Assembly (NCBI RefSeq): GCF_005222815.1 | Contig: NZ_STGB01000006.1 | Location: 62,001-126,000, forward strand | Source of the DNA: Roseomonas sp. AR75 | Lineage (GTDB): Bacteria > Pseudomonadota > Alphaproteobacteria > Acetobacterales > Acetobacteraceae | Direction: 5' to 3' | Length of the DNA stretch: 64,000 bases | Shown: positions 1 through 7,062 of the stretch, piece after piece | Layout: every line of letters begins with the position of its first letter | Numbering within the stretch: position 1 is the first letter of the stretch | Position numbers and translations under genes: made by a program | Notes under the pieces: model-generated | What the model was told of the DNA's origin: nothing | Databases searched by the model: none | The model's input: only the letters and a program-made list of their open reading frames with translations

Positions 1-407
1 AGCTCGACCTCCTCGCCTGCCGGCAGCGCGGCGAGCGCGGTCTCCGCCTCCACGCCCTTCGCCCGCAGATGCGCCAGCGCGGCGCGCTGCGAGCGGCCGC
101 TGCGCAGCAGGCGGCGCGCGCGGCTCTCGGCAAAGGCGCCGTCGTCCACCGCGCCCTGCGCCACCATTTGCCGCGCGACCTCCGCGGCCTGTGCCTTGGC
201 CGTGGCTGCGCGGGAGGTGCAATCCGGCTGGCCTTCCTGCTCCGCGGCGCGCGCCCAGCGATCCACGCGGCGCTGCAGCACGCGGCGCAGCCCGGCCTCT
301 GTCGCGGCGAAGCGGGCAAGATGCGCGAGCGCAATCTCCTGCAGCCTTGCGGCGTCGGGCGGTGGGCCGGCGGGGCGTGGCGTGGACTGGCGGCGTTGGT
401 CGGCCAT
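1..407 (-). CDS. recX: RecX-family regulatory protein, C-terminus beyond window
   Basis: RecX binds RecA filaments and limits RecA recombinase and coprotease activity in the cytoplasm. Only the N-terminal 135 or so residues lie in the window; the gene runs off the left edge. After a short proline-rich start, the protein shows the helical, Arg/Ala-rich three-helix repeat pattern of RecX. It includes a VARQMVAQGAVDDGAFAES segment followed by RARRLLRSGRSQRAALAHL, which matches the family pattern of an aspartate-rich turn and then a basic helix ending in an L-x-x-KG-V turn. The ATG at 405-407 is the first start in this frame. The gene is divergent from the PRC-barrel gene at 522. No recA is in view, so the call rests on the sequence pattern alone. 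Confidence 0.72.
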   Translation of the reverse strand, partial: MADQRRQSTPRPAGPPPDAARLQEIALAHLARFAATEAGLRRVLQRRVDRWARAAEQEGQPDCTSRAATAKAQAAEVARQMVAQGAVDDGAFAESRARRLLRSGRSQRAALAHLRAKGVEAETALAALPAGEEVE

Positions 408-521
408 GCCTTGCTTCTGCCACGGCGCAGGCCGGGATGACGACCCATCCTTGCGCCGGTGCGGAACCGGACAGGTCGGGATCGCGTTCACGGGGCGCAA
501 TCACGGCAGGAGAAGCAACGC

Positions 522-1241
522 ATGTCGAACACCAATCGCTGGCTGATGATGACGACGGCCGCCGCCATCTGCGCCGCGCCGATGCTCGCCTTCGGCCAGG
601 CGAACACTGGTGGCGCAGCGCCCGGCGGCGACACGCAGCGCATGGACCAGATGGAGCGCGTGCAGCAGAACCCGGCGAACACCACGGGCAACGACGCCCG
701 CCCCGGCGCCGCAAGCAGCACCGACGGCACGCCGGGCAACCCGCCCTCCACCGCGACGCAGCGCGCGCTCGATTCGGTGACCGGCCAGCGCACCGATCCG
801 GACGGCACCGGCAACAACCCGCCCGGCACCGCCGCCGGCCGTGCCATCGATCGCGCCACCGACGGCAACACGACCACGACCACCACGACCACGCCGTCCA
901 ACCAGGCGACCGGTGCGACCACCACGGGCATGGCGGTGGACAGCGCGCGACTGAACGACGGCCGCCGCGCCAGCAAGATGATCGGCGCGAATGTCTACAA
1001 CGAGAACAACGACAGCATCGGCGAGGTAGACGACCTGATCGTGCCGCAGGCCGGCGGGCAGCCGGTGGCGATCCTGTCGGTGGGCGGCTTCCTTGGCATC
1101 GGCGCGCGCCTGATCGCCGTGCCGTATGAGCGGCTGCAGTGGAACGCCGAGCGCGAGCGCTGGACGCTGCCGGGCGCCACCAAGGACAGCCTGCAGAGCC
1201 TGCCGGCCTACGAATACCAGAACGGGAACCGCCGCGGCTGA
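522..1241 (+). CDS. exported PRC-barrel domain protein with N-terminal repeat region
   Basis: This 239-residue protein has a signal peptide at residues 1-25 (hydrophobic core ending in AFGQA). A low-complexity Asn/Gly/Thr/Pro region follows at about 30-140 and a C-terminal PRC-barrel at about 155-235. The barrel is recognised from KMIGANVYNENNDSIGEVDD followed by the GGFLGIGARLIAVPYERL strands. PRC-barrels are small beta domains often found in envelope or stress-linked proteins of alphaproteobacteria; their ligand is generally unknown. Two units of a motif resembling DGTxxNPPxTAxxRAxDxATG precede the barrel, separated from it by a Thr-rich stretch. The same motif recurs in the next gene. The start at 522 is chosen because AGGAGA lies 9 bases upstream and it gives the signal peptide; an upstream in-frame ATG at 459 would add 21 unlikely residues. 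Confidence 0.85.
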   Translation: MSNTNRWLMMTTAAAICAAPMLAFGQANTGGAAPGGDTQRMDQMERVQQNPANTTGNDARPGAASSTDGTPGNPPSTATQRALDSVTGQRTDPDGTGNNPPGTAAGRAIDRATDGNTTTTTTTTPSNQATGATTTGMAVDSARLNDGRRASKMIGANVYNENNDSIGEVDDLIVPQAGGQPVAILSVGGFLGIGARLIAVPYERLQWNAERERWTLPGATKDSLQSLPAYEYQNGNRRG

Positions 1242-1264
1242 GCCGCGGACCGACCGCAACGCTG

Positions 1265-1288
1265 CCCGGCCGCCCCCGCGCGGCCGGG
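1265..1288 (+). other. GC-rich stem-loop between the two repeat-protein genes
   Basis: The arms CCCGGCCG (1265-1272) and CGGCCGGG (1281-1288) form a perfect 8-bp stem with an 8-base loop, in the 70-bp gap between the PRC-barrel gene and the lipoprotein gene. No T-run follows directly, so it is more likely an mRNA-stabilising or attenuating stem than a strong terminator. Confidence 0.45.
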
Positions 1289-1311
1289 CGTTCCAGCCAA
1301 AGGATGATCCG

Positions 1312-1665
1312 ATGACCCGCTTCCTTCTCGTGGCGGCGCTCGCGCTGCCCGTCGTCGCCTGCGCCGAATCGCGCGACGGCACGCCCGGCAACCCGGCCTC
1401 CACCGCGACGCAGCGCGCCTATGACCAGGCGACGGGCAGCCCGCGCACCAGCCCGGACGGCACCGGCAACAACCCGTCCGGCACGGCGGCGGAGCGCGCC
1501 TTCGATCGCGCGGCCGGCACCAACACCTCCGGCGCCTATCCCTCGCAGAGCGACGGGCGGGCGGGCAACCCGCCTGGCACGGCGGTGGAGCGCGCCTATG
1601 ACCGCGCCACGGGGTCGAACACCTCGGGCGCGTATCCCTCGAACAGCGGCGGCGTGCGCCAGTAG
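1312..1665 (+). CDS. small repeat-containing lipoprotein
   Basis: This 117-residue protein begins with a lipoprotein signal peptide; the lipobox LPVVAC puts the lipidated cysteine at residue 17. Almost all of the mature chain is three copies of a 26-33 residue repeat. The units are DGTPGNPASTATQRAYDQATG, then DGTGNNPSGTAAERAFDRAAG, then DGRAGNPPGTAVERAYDRATG, the last two followed by NTSGAYPS. The first unit is nearly identical to one in the preceding PRC-barrel protein. The mature protein should be extended and hydrophilic, tethered to a membrane. I recognise no enzymatic domain. It lies 70 bp downstream of the PRC-barrel gene on the same strand and is probably cotranscribed. AGGATG lies 9 bases upstream of the chosen ATG. 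Confidence 0.75.
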   Translation: MTRFLLVAALALPVVACAESRDGTPGNPASTATQRAYDQATGSPRTSPDGTGNNPSGTAAERAFDRAAGTNTSGAYPSQSDGRAGNPPGTAVERAYDRATGSNTSGAYPSNSGGVRQ

Positions 1666-1702
1666 TCGGCGCCCCGCGGCACCTGCCGCGGAACGACATG
1701 GC

Positions 1703-1744
1703 GGGCCGGTGGGGCATGCATGCCTCGCCGGCCCGTTGCGTTTT
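1703..1744 (+). terminator. probable rho-independent terminator after the lipoprotein gene
   Basis: GGGCCGG (1703-1709) pairs with CCGGCCC (1728-1734) around an inner palindrome GGCATGCATGCC (1713-1724), and GTTGCGTTTT follows. It lies 38 bp after the lipoprotein stop and upstream of argD. The T-tract is interrupted, so termination may be partial. Confidence 0.5.
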
Positions 1745-1841
1745 GACCCGCCGTGGCGATTCGGGCATTTTCGCCGGCTTCCGCGCCTGCCGGGGCAATC
1801 CGCCCGCGGCCCGCGCGGAGCTGGAGGAAGCGAGGAACATC

Positions 1842-3065
1842 GTGATTCCCGCCCTGATGCCGAACTACAACCGTGCCGACCTTGCCTTCGAGCGGGGCGA
1901 GGGCGCGCGCCTGTGGACGGCGGATGGCCGACGATTCCTCGATTTCGGCGCGGGCATCGCCACCACCTCGCTCGGCCACGGCCACCCGCACCTGGTGAAG
2001 GCCATCGCCGAGCAGGCGGCGAAGGTGATGCACGTCTCCAACCTGTATCGCGTGCCGCAGGCCGAGCAGCTTGCCGCGCGGCACGTGGAGAATTCCTTCG
2101 CGGACAGCGTGCTGTTCTGCAACTCGGGCGCCGAGGCGAACGAGGGCATGATCAAGGCCGTGCGCAAGTACCACGCCGAGAACGGCCACCCCGAGCGCTA
2201 CCGCACCATCTGCTTCGAGGGTGCCTTCCACGGCCGCACGCTGGCGATGATCTCGGCGACCGGCAATGCGAAGTATCTCGCCGGCTTCGGCCCGCCGGTG
2301 GAAGGCTTCGACCATGTGCCCTTCGAGAACATGAATGCGCTGCGCGACGCGATCACGAAGGAGACGGCCGCGATCCTGATCGAGCCGATCCAGGGCGAGG
2401 GCGGCGTGCGCCCGGCCTCGCTGCGCTTCCTGAAGGAGCTGCGCGCGGTCTGCGACGAATACGGCCTGCTGCTGGCACTCGATGAGGTGCAGACCGGCAT
2501 GGGCCGCTCGGGCAAGCTCTGGGCCTATCAATGGGCAGGGATCGAGCCGGACGTGATGTCCTCGGCGAAGGGCATCGGCGGCGGCTTTCCGCTCGGCGCC
2601 GTCTTCGCCAAGGAGCATGTGGCGAAATACCTGAAGCCCGGCACGCATGGGCACACCTATGGCGGCAACCCGCTGGCCTGCGCGGCGGGGAATGCCGTGC
2701 TGGACGTGATGCTGGCGCCGGGCTTCCTCGATGGCGTGGACCGCGTGGCGCGGCATCTCTGGCGTGGCATGGAAGGCCTGGCGCGCCGCCACCCCGAGGT
2801 GATCGCGGGCGTGCAGGGGGCGGGGCTGCTGGTCGGTCTCAAGCTGCACGACGTCGTGACCAACACGGCGCTGCAGGATGCCGCCGCGGCGGAGGGGCTG
2901 CTGACCGTGGCGGCGGGCATGAACGTGCTGCGCCTGGCGCCGCCGCTGATCATCACCGATGCCGATGCGGACGAGGCGATCGCGCTGCTCGACCGCGCCT
3001 GCCTGCGGGTCGCGCCGGATGGCGCGCGGGCGCACGCATCGCCGGCGAAGGTCGCGGCGCAGTGA
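1842..3065 (+). CDS. argD: acetylornithine / succinyldiaminopimelate aminotransferase
   Basis: This PLP-dependent class III aminotransferase converts N-acetylglutamate semialdehyde to N-acetylornithine in arginine biosynthesis; family members also act on the diaminopimelate intermediate. Visible landmarks are the N-terminal MPNYNRADLAFERGEGA block, the phosphate-binding NSGAEANEGMIK, the LDEVQTGMGRSGK loop and the Schiff-base lysine in SSAKGIGGGFPLGA. The 407-residue length is normal. I chose the GTG at 1842 because it gives the conserved IPALMP-x-Y start and has GAGGAA 4 bases and GGAGGAAG 11 bases upstream. An in-frame ATG at 1698 would add 48 residues without family resemblance. Its stop overlaps the GTG of argF (GTGA), so the two are translationally coupled. 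Confidence 0.95.
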   Translation: MIPALMPNYNRADLAFERGEGARLWTADGRRFLDFGAGIATTSLGHGHPHLVKAIAEQAAKVMHVSNLYRVPQAEQLAARHVENSFADSVLFCNSGAEANEGMIKAVRKYHAENGHPERYRTICFEGAFHGRTLAMISATGNAKYLAGFGPPVEGFDHVPFENMNALRDAITKETAAILIEPIQGEGGVRPASLRFLKELRAVCDEYGLLLALDEVQTGMGRSGKLWAYQWAGIEPDVMSSAKGIGGGFPLGAVFAKEHVAKYLKPGTHGHTYGGNPLACAAGNAVLDVMLAPGFLDGVDRVARHLWRGMEGLARRHPEVIAGVQGAGLLVGLKLHDVVTNTALQDAAAAEGLLTVAAGMNVLRLAPPLIITDADADEAIALLDRACLRVAPDGARAHASPAKVAAQ

Positions 3066-4015
3066 GCGCTGCGCTGAAGGTGGCGGGCGGGGGGACCCAA
3101 TCCCCCCGCCACTTCCTGGAGATCATGGATCACGATGCCGCGACGCTGCGCCGCATGCTCGACCTGGGTGTGCAGGCGAAGCGCGGCGGGGTGCAAGGCA
3201 AGCCGCTTGCGGGCAAGACCGTTGCGCTGATCTTCGAGAAGCCCTCCACCCGCACCCGCGTGAGCTTCGAGGTGGGCGTCCGGCAGCTTGGCGGGGACGT
3301 TGTCGTGCTGTCGTCGAAGGACATGCAGCTCGGCCGCGGCGAGACGCCGGCGGATACGGCGCGTGTGCTGTCGCGCTACGTGGACGCGATCATGCTGCGC
3401 ACCGACAACGTCGCGAAGATCCGGGAGCTGGCGGAATATGCGACGGTGCCGGTGATCAACGGCCTGACCGATGTCTCGCATCCCTGCCAGATCATGGCGG
3501 ATGTGATGACCTTCGAGGAGCATCGCGGCGGCATCGCGGGCCAGGTGATCGCCTGGACCGGCGACGGCAACAATGTGGCGCAGAGTTTCATCCAGGCTGC
3601 GGCGCGCTTCGGCTTCACCTTGCGCATCGCGACGCCGCCGGAGCTTGCTCCGCCGACGCAGCTGATCGACTGGGCGCGCGCGGAAGGGGCGAAGATCGAG
3701 CTGACCTCCGACCCGATCGCCGCGGTGAAGGATGCGCGCTGCGTCGTGACCGACACCTGGGTCTCGATGTCGGACGAGAAGCCGGACGGTGCGACGATCA
3801 GCCGGCACAACCTGCTGGCGCCCTACCAGCTCAACGCCGCGCTGCTGAAGCATGCCGCACCGGATGCGGTGGTGATGCATTGCCTGCCCGCGCATCGCGG
3901 CGAGGAGATCACCGACGAGGTGATGGACGGCCCGCAGAGCGTGGTGTTCGACGAGGCCGAGAACCGCCTGCACGCCCAGAAGGGCGTCCTGCTCTGGGCG
4001 CTGGGCCAGGGCTGA
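3062..4015 (+). CDS. argF: ornithine carbamoyltransferase
   Basis: This enzyme condenses carbamoyl phosphate with ornithine to citrulline in the cytoplasm, the step after ArgD and ornithine release in arginine synthesis. The carbamoyl-phosphate loop FEKPSTRTRVSFE, the HPCQ motif (SHPCQIMAD) and the ornithine-side MHCLPAHRGEEI are all present. The 317-residue length fits the anabolic family. The GTG at 3062 overlaps the argD stop and yields the usual N-terminus (residues about 15-20, PRHFLEI). The next in-frame ATG, at 3124, would remove this conserved element. The gene is the last of a plus-strand argDF unit and faces the paa operon. Confidence 0.96.
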   Translation: MSAALKVAGGGTQSPRHFLEIMDHDAATLRRMLDLGVQAKRGGVQGKPLAGKTVALIFEKPSTRTRVSFEVGVRQLGGDVVVLSSKDMQLGRGETPADTARVLSRYVDAIMLRTDNVAKIRELAEYATVPVINGLTDVSHPCQIMADVMTFEEHRGGIAGQVIAWTGDGNNVAQSFIQAAARFGFTLRIATPPELAPPTQLIDWARAEGAKIELTSDPIAAVKDARCVVTDTWVSMSDEKPDGATISRHNLLAPYQLNAALLKHAAPDAVVMHCLPAHRGEEITDEVMDGPQSVVFDEAENRLHAQKGVLLWALGQG

Positions 4016-4023
4016 CGCAGGAA

Positions 4024-4056
4024 GGGGTCCGCTGAGGGACGTCCTCCCCGGTTTTT
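4024..4056 (+). terminator. possible terminator after argF
   Basis: GGGG (4024-4027) can pair with CCCC (4046-4049), with an inner GTCC/GGAC pairing, followed by GGTTTTT at 4050-4056. It lies between the convergent argF and paaE stops. The stem is imperfect. Confidence 0.4.
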
Positions 4057-4063
4057 CCGATCG

Positions 4064-5155
4064 TCAGGTCGCGTCGTAATCCACGGCGAGCGACGGCGTC
4101 GTCGGCCGGCTCTGGCAGGTGAGCACGAAGCCTGCCTCCGTCTCCCAGGGCTGCAGCGAGTAGTTGGTGTCCATCGCCACCGTGCCCTCGGTGACCTTGG
4201 CGCGGCAGGTGCAGCACATGCCGCCGCGGCAGGACCAGGGCACGTCGAGACCTTCGCGCAGCGCGGCTTCGAGCACGGTCTCGCCCGCTTGCATGGCGAC
4301 GCTGCGGGTGACGCCGTCGAGCGTGATGGTGGCGGTGGCGACGTTTGCCACGGCGGCGGGATCCGCTTTCGCAGGCACGGGATGGGACGACGGCGTCGCG
4401 GACAGGAAGCGCTCGACATGGATGCGCTCGGGCGCGAGGCCGAGGGCTGCGAGGGCTTCGGTCGCCGCTTCAGGAAACCCGGTCGGGCCGCAAAGGAAGG
4501 CTTCGGCGATGCTGCCGGGCGGCGCCAGGCCGGGCAGCAGCGCCTGGATGCGTGCGGCATCGAGGCGGCCATGCAGGCTTTCCAGCTCGTGCTTCTCGCG
4601 CGACAGCACATGCAGCACGGCGAAGCGGTCGAGGTGGCGGTCCTTCAGCTCCTCGATCGCAGTGCGGAACATGATGTCGGCGGCGCTGCGGTTGCCGTAG
4701 AGCAGCACGAACCGGCTGCGGGGCTCACGCGCGAGGACGCTCGCGGCAATGGAGAGGATCGGCGTGATGCCGCTGCCGCAGGCGATGCCGAGGAACGTGC
4801 GCGGCGGCGCCGCGGGATCGGGCAGCAGGCCGAAGCGGCCTTCGGGCGGCATCGCGTCCAGCACGTCGCCGGGCTTCAGGTGATCCACCGCCCAGTCGGA
4901 GAAGCGGCCGCCCGGCACGCGCTTGACGCCGACGCGCAGCGCGCCCTCGTCGAGGCCGGCGCAGATCGAGTAGCTGCGGCGGATCTCCTCGCCGTCCACG
5001 ATGCGGCGGAAGGTGAGGTACTGGCCCGGGGTGAAGGCGAATTGTTCGGCCGTTGCCAGGTCCGGCTGCAGGGTGATCGCGATGGCGTCGGGCGTCTCGC
5101 GGGCGATGTGCGTGACGCGCAGCGGATGGAAGCGCGTGCTGGTGACGGCGGTCAT
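4064..5155 (-). CDS. paaE: 1,2-phenylacetyl-CoA epoxidase, reductase subunit
   Basis: PaaE passes electrons from NAD(P)H through FAD and a [2Fe-2S] cluster to the di-iron PaaA subunit, which epoxidises phenylacetyl-CoA. The 363-residue protein has an N-terminal FAD-binding barrel (RRSYSICAG at about 59-67), an NAD-binding Rossmann domain (GIACGSGITPILS) and a C-terminal plant-type ferredoxin. In the ferredoxin, CRGGMCCTC supplies the first three cysteines and FVLTCQSRP the fourth. This order and length are those of PaaE/PaaK. It is the last gene of the paaABCDE order, separated from paaD by 139 bp that contain a palindromic repeat. Its stop is convergent with argF. Confidence 0.95.
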   Translation of the reverse strand: MTAVTSTRFHPLRVTHIARETPDAIAITLQPDLATAEQFAFTPGQYLTFRRIVDGEEIRRSYSICAGLDEGALRVGVKRVPGGRFSDWAVDHLKPGDVLDAMPPEGRFGLLPDPAAPPRTFLGIACGSGITPILSIAASVLAREPRSRFVLLYGNRSAADIMFRTAIEELKDRHLDRFAVLHVLSREKHELESLHGRLDAARIQALLPGLAPPGSIAEAFLCGPTGFPEAATEALAALGLAPERIHVERFLSATPSSHPVPAKADPAAVANVATATITLDGVTRSVAMQAGETVLEAALREGLDVPWSCRGGMCCTCRAKVTEGTVAMDTNYSLQPWETEAGFVLTCQSRPTTPSLAVDYDAT

Positions 5156-5217
5156 GGATGCGCGGTCCTGGCAGGGCGCGTGATTCGGCGCGGTGCATCG
5201 AAGGTGGGCGATGCGGA

Positions 5218-5268
5218 CCCACCCTCACCCCATTCCTCTCCCGCCCTGCGGGAGAGGGGGCCTGTGGC
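5218..5268. repeat. GC-rich palindromic intergenic repeat, copy 1
   Basis: A CCACCCTCACCCC tract is followed by the palindrome CTCTCCCGCCCTGCGGGAGAG in the paaE-paaD gap. The same module occurs at about 6700-6745; related versions lie at 5799-5842 and, in reverse orientation, at 34018-34055. It resembles the REP-like elements scattered through GC-rich proteobacterial genomes. Confidence 0.75.
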
Positions 5269-5294
5269 CCCGGGCCTGGCGGGGGCGCGCATCG

Positions 5295-5882
5295 CTACAA
5301 ACACTTGAAGTGGTCGAAAGGTTCGCGGCAGGCGGTGCAGCGCCAGAGCGCCTTGCAGGCGGTGCTGCCGAACTCGCTGAGCTTCTCGGTCGATGTGCTG
5401 CCGCAGCGCGGGCAGGCGATGTCCTCGTCCATGCCGAACAGGGCGCGGCGGCTGGCCTTCGGCGCGGGCGGGGCGATGCCGTATTCGCGCAGCCTGTCGC
5501 GGCCGGACTGCGTCATCCAGTCGGTGGTCCAGGCTGGGGAGAGCACCAGCTTCACGCGCGCGGCGATGCCGTGTTCGGCCAGTGCCGTCTCGATGTTGAG
5601 CGCGATCATGCTCATGGCGGGGCAGCCGGAATAGGTCGGCGTGATGTCGATCTCGACGGCACCGTGCTCGTCGACGCGCGCGTCGCGCAGCACGCCGAGA
5701 TCGGCGATGGTGAGGACGGGAATTTCCGGATCGGGGATCTCGCCGGCGATGGCGAGGGCGGTGGTGCGGCGATGATCCGCATTGCCGGCGGTTGCGCTGC
5801 CCCCACCCCATCCCTCCCCCGCACGCGGGGGAGGGAGGCTCCGATGCGGGGCAGGAATCGAAGGGTCCTGCGACATCGCCAT
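5295..5882 (-). CDS. paaD: phenylacetyl-CoA epoxidase maturation subunit PaaD
   Basis: PaaD is a small DUF59/MIP18-family protein thought to help Fe-S or iron assembly of the PaaABCE complex. The DUF59 core is clear at about residues 48-110 (IPDPEIPVLTIADLGVLRDA, then TPTYSGCPAM). The C-terminal four-cysteine zinc-ribbon-like tail CPRCGST...CTAC, typical of PaaD, is also present. The protein is 195 residues, longer than usual, because residues about 14-30 (SLPPPRAGEGWGGGSA) are encoded by a palindromic repeat. No ATG, GTG or TTG lies between that repeat and the DUF59 core, so translation must run through it. The ATG at 5882 overlaps the paaC stop (TGATG); a second ATG follows two codons later. 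Confidence 0.9.
   Translation of the reverse strand: MAMSQDPSIPAPHRSLPPPRAGEGWGGGSATAGNADHRRTTALAIAGEIPDPEIPVLTIADLGVLRDARVDEHGAVEIDITPTYSGCPAMSMIALNIETALAEHGIAARVKLVLSPAWTTDWMTQSGRDRLREYGIAPPAPKASRRALFGMDEDIACPRCGSTSTEKLSEFGSTACKALWRCTACREPFDHFKCL
5799..5842. repeat. palindromic repeat copy 2, inside the paaD reading frame
   Basis: CCCCCACCCCATCCCTCCCC followed by a CCCCCGCACGCGGGGG palindrome matches the intergenic repeats at 5218 and 6700 in layout. It lies in frame within the 5' part of paaD and encodes a Pro/Arg/Gly-rich insert without a stop. Confidence 0.75.
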
Positions 5883-6652
5883 CACCACGTCGCCCCGGGA
5901 TAGGCGCGTTGCAGGTGCTGCATCGTCGCGAGCATGTGGCCGAGATGCTCGGTGTGCACGCCGTGGCGGCCGCCCTGGTGCATCCAGCCATCCTTCGGAC
6001 GCTCGAGCGTCGCCTCCGCCAGCACGCGCGTGACGGTCGCTTCCCACACCGGACGGATCGCTTCGGGGTCGGGCAGGACGCCGGCTGCGATCAGTGCGGA
6101 ATCACTCTCCGAACGCACGAAAAACTCGCCGGTGAAGCGCCACAGGCGGTCCAGCGCATCGGCCGCGCGCGCGTGGCTTTCGGCGGTGCCGTCGCCGAGG
6201 CGGATCATCCATTCGGCGCTGTGGCGCAGATGGTAGGCGACCTCCTTCTCCGCCTTCGCGGCGATGGCGGCGAGGGTCGGGTCCTTGCTGCGCATCGCCG
6301 CCTGCCACCAGGGATGCAGGAAGGCGGAATGGAGGAACAGGCGCGCGATGGTCAGCGCGAAATCGCCCTTCGGCTGTTCCAGCAGCAGGAGATTTCGGAA
6401 GCCCGGCGCGTCGCGGAGATAGGCGTAGTCGTCCTCGGTGCGGCCGACGCCCTCGATCTCGGAGGCGTACTGGTACAGTGCACGCGCCTGTCCCAGCAGG
6501 TCGAGCGCGACATTCGCCAGCGCCAGGTCCTCCTCCAGCATCGGCGCATGGCCGCACCATTCGGAGAGGCGATGCGCATGCACCAGCGCATCGTCAGCGC
6601 GGGCGAGGATCGCATTCAGCAGCGGTGCGTCGGCGAGGGTGATGGTGGTCAT
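5882..6652 (-). CDS. paaC: 1,2-phenylacetyl-CoA epoxidase, structural subunit PaaC
   Basis: PaaC is the non-catalytic ferritin-like partner of PaaA in the multicomponent phenylacetyl-CoA epoxidase. The 256-residue all-helical protein carries the family blocks RLSEWCGHAPMLEEDLALAN, ALYQYASEIEGVGRTEDDYA and EKEVAYHLRHSAEWMIRLGDG. It has lost the full set of di-iron ligands, as PaaC does. It is the third gene of the paa operon, 117 bp after paaB (a gap holding another palindromic repeat), and overlaps paaD by TGATG. The ATG at 6652 gives the standard N-terminus. Confidence 0.95.
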   Translation of the reverse strand: MTTITLADAPLLNAILARADDALVHAHRLSEWCGHAPMLEEDLALANVALDLLGQARALYQYASEIEGVGRTEDDYAYLRDAPGFRNLLLLEQPKGDFALTIARLFLHSAFLHPWWQAAMRSKDPTLAAIAAKAEKEVAYHLRHSAEWMIRLGDGTAESHARAADALDRLWRFTGEFFVRSESDSALIAAGVLPDPEAIRPVWEATVTRVLAEATLERPKDGWMHQGGRHGVHTEHLGHMLATMQHLQRAYPGATW

Positions 6653-6699
6653 CGAAAGGACTCCGCCCGGTCTCGATTCACGCAGCGGGAGAATGTGGA

Positions 6700-6745
6700 C
6701 CCACCCTCACCCCGACCCTCTCCCGCCCTGCGGGAGAGGGAGACG
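6700..6745. repeat. GC-rich palindromic intergenic repeat, copy 3
   Basis: CCACCCTCACCCC, then GACC, then the palindrome CTCTCCCGCCCTGCGGGAGAG, in the paaB-paaC gap and in the same orientation as copy 1. The few bases before both copies (GGACCCACCC) also match, so the repeated unit extends slightly beyond the palindrome. Confidence 0.75.
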
Positions 6746-6769
6746 GAAGGCGGGGCGGGCAGCGCCGCA

Positions 6770-7057
6770 TCACATGTGCCCGACTTCGTCGGGCACCTCG
6801 TAGAAGGTCGGGTGGCGGTAGATCTTGTCGGCCGTCGGCTCGAACAGGCTGTCCTTGTCGGCCGGGTCGGACGCGGTGATCGCGGCCGACGGCACCACCC
6901 AGATCGAAAGCCCCTCGCCGCGGCGCGTGTAGGTGTCGCGCGCGGCCTGCAGCGCCATCTCGGCATCCGGCGCGTGCACGCTGCCGGCATGGCGATGCGC
7001 CAGTCCCGCGCGGGCACGAATGAACACTTCCCAGATCGGCATGGGCGCTTCGGTCAT
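6770..7057 (-). CDS. paaB: 1,2-phenylacetyl-CoA epoxidase subunit PaaB
   Basis: PaaB is the small bridging subunit of the phenylacetyl-CoA epoxidase. The 95-residue protein begins IWEVFIRARAGLAHRHAGSV and contains DAEMALQAARDTYTRRGEG and SLFEPTADKIYRHPTFYEVP, the hallmark PaaB blocks. The length is exactly that expected. The ATG at 7057 is chosen because everything further upstream in frame overlaps paaA out of frame. It starts 5 bp after the paaA stop, so the two are surely cotranscribed. Confidence 0.95.
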   Translation of the reverse strand: MTEAPMPIWEVFIRARAGLAHRHAGSVHAPDAEMALQAARDTYTRRGEGLSIWVVPSAAITASDPADKDSLFEPTADKIYRHPTFYEVPDEVGHM

Positions 7058-7062
7058 CGGCT

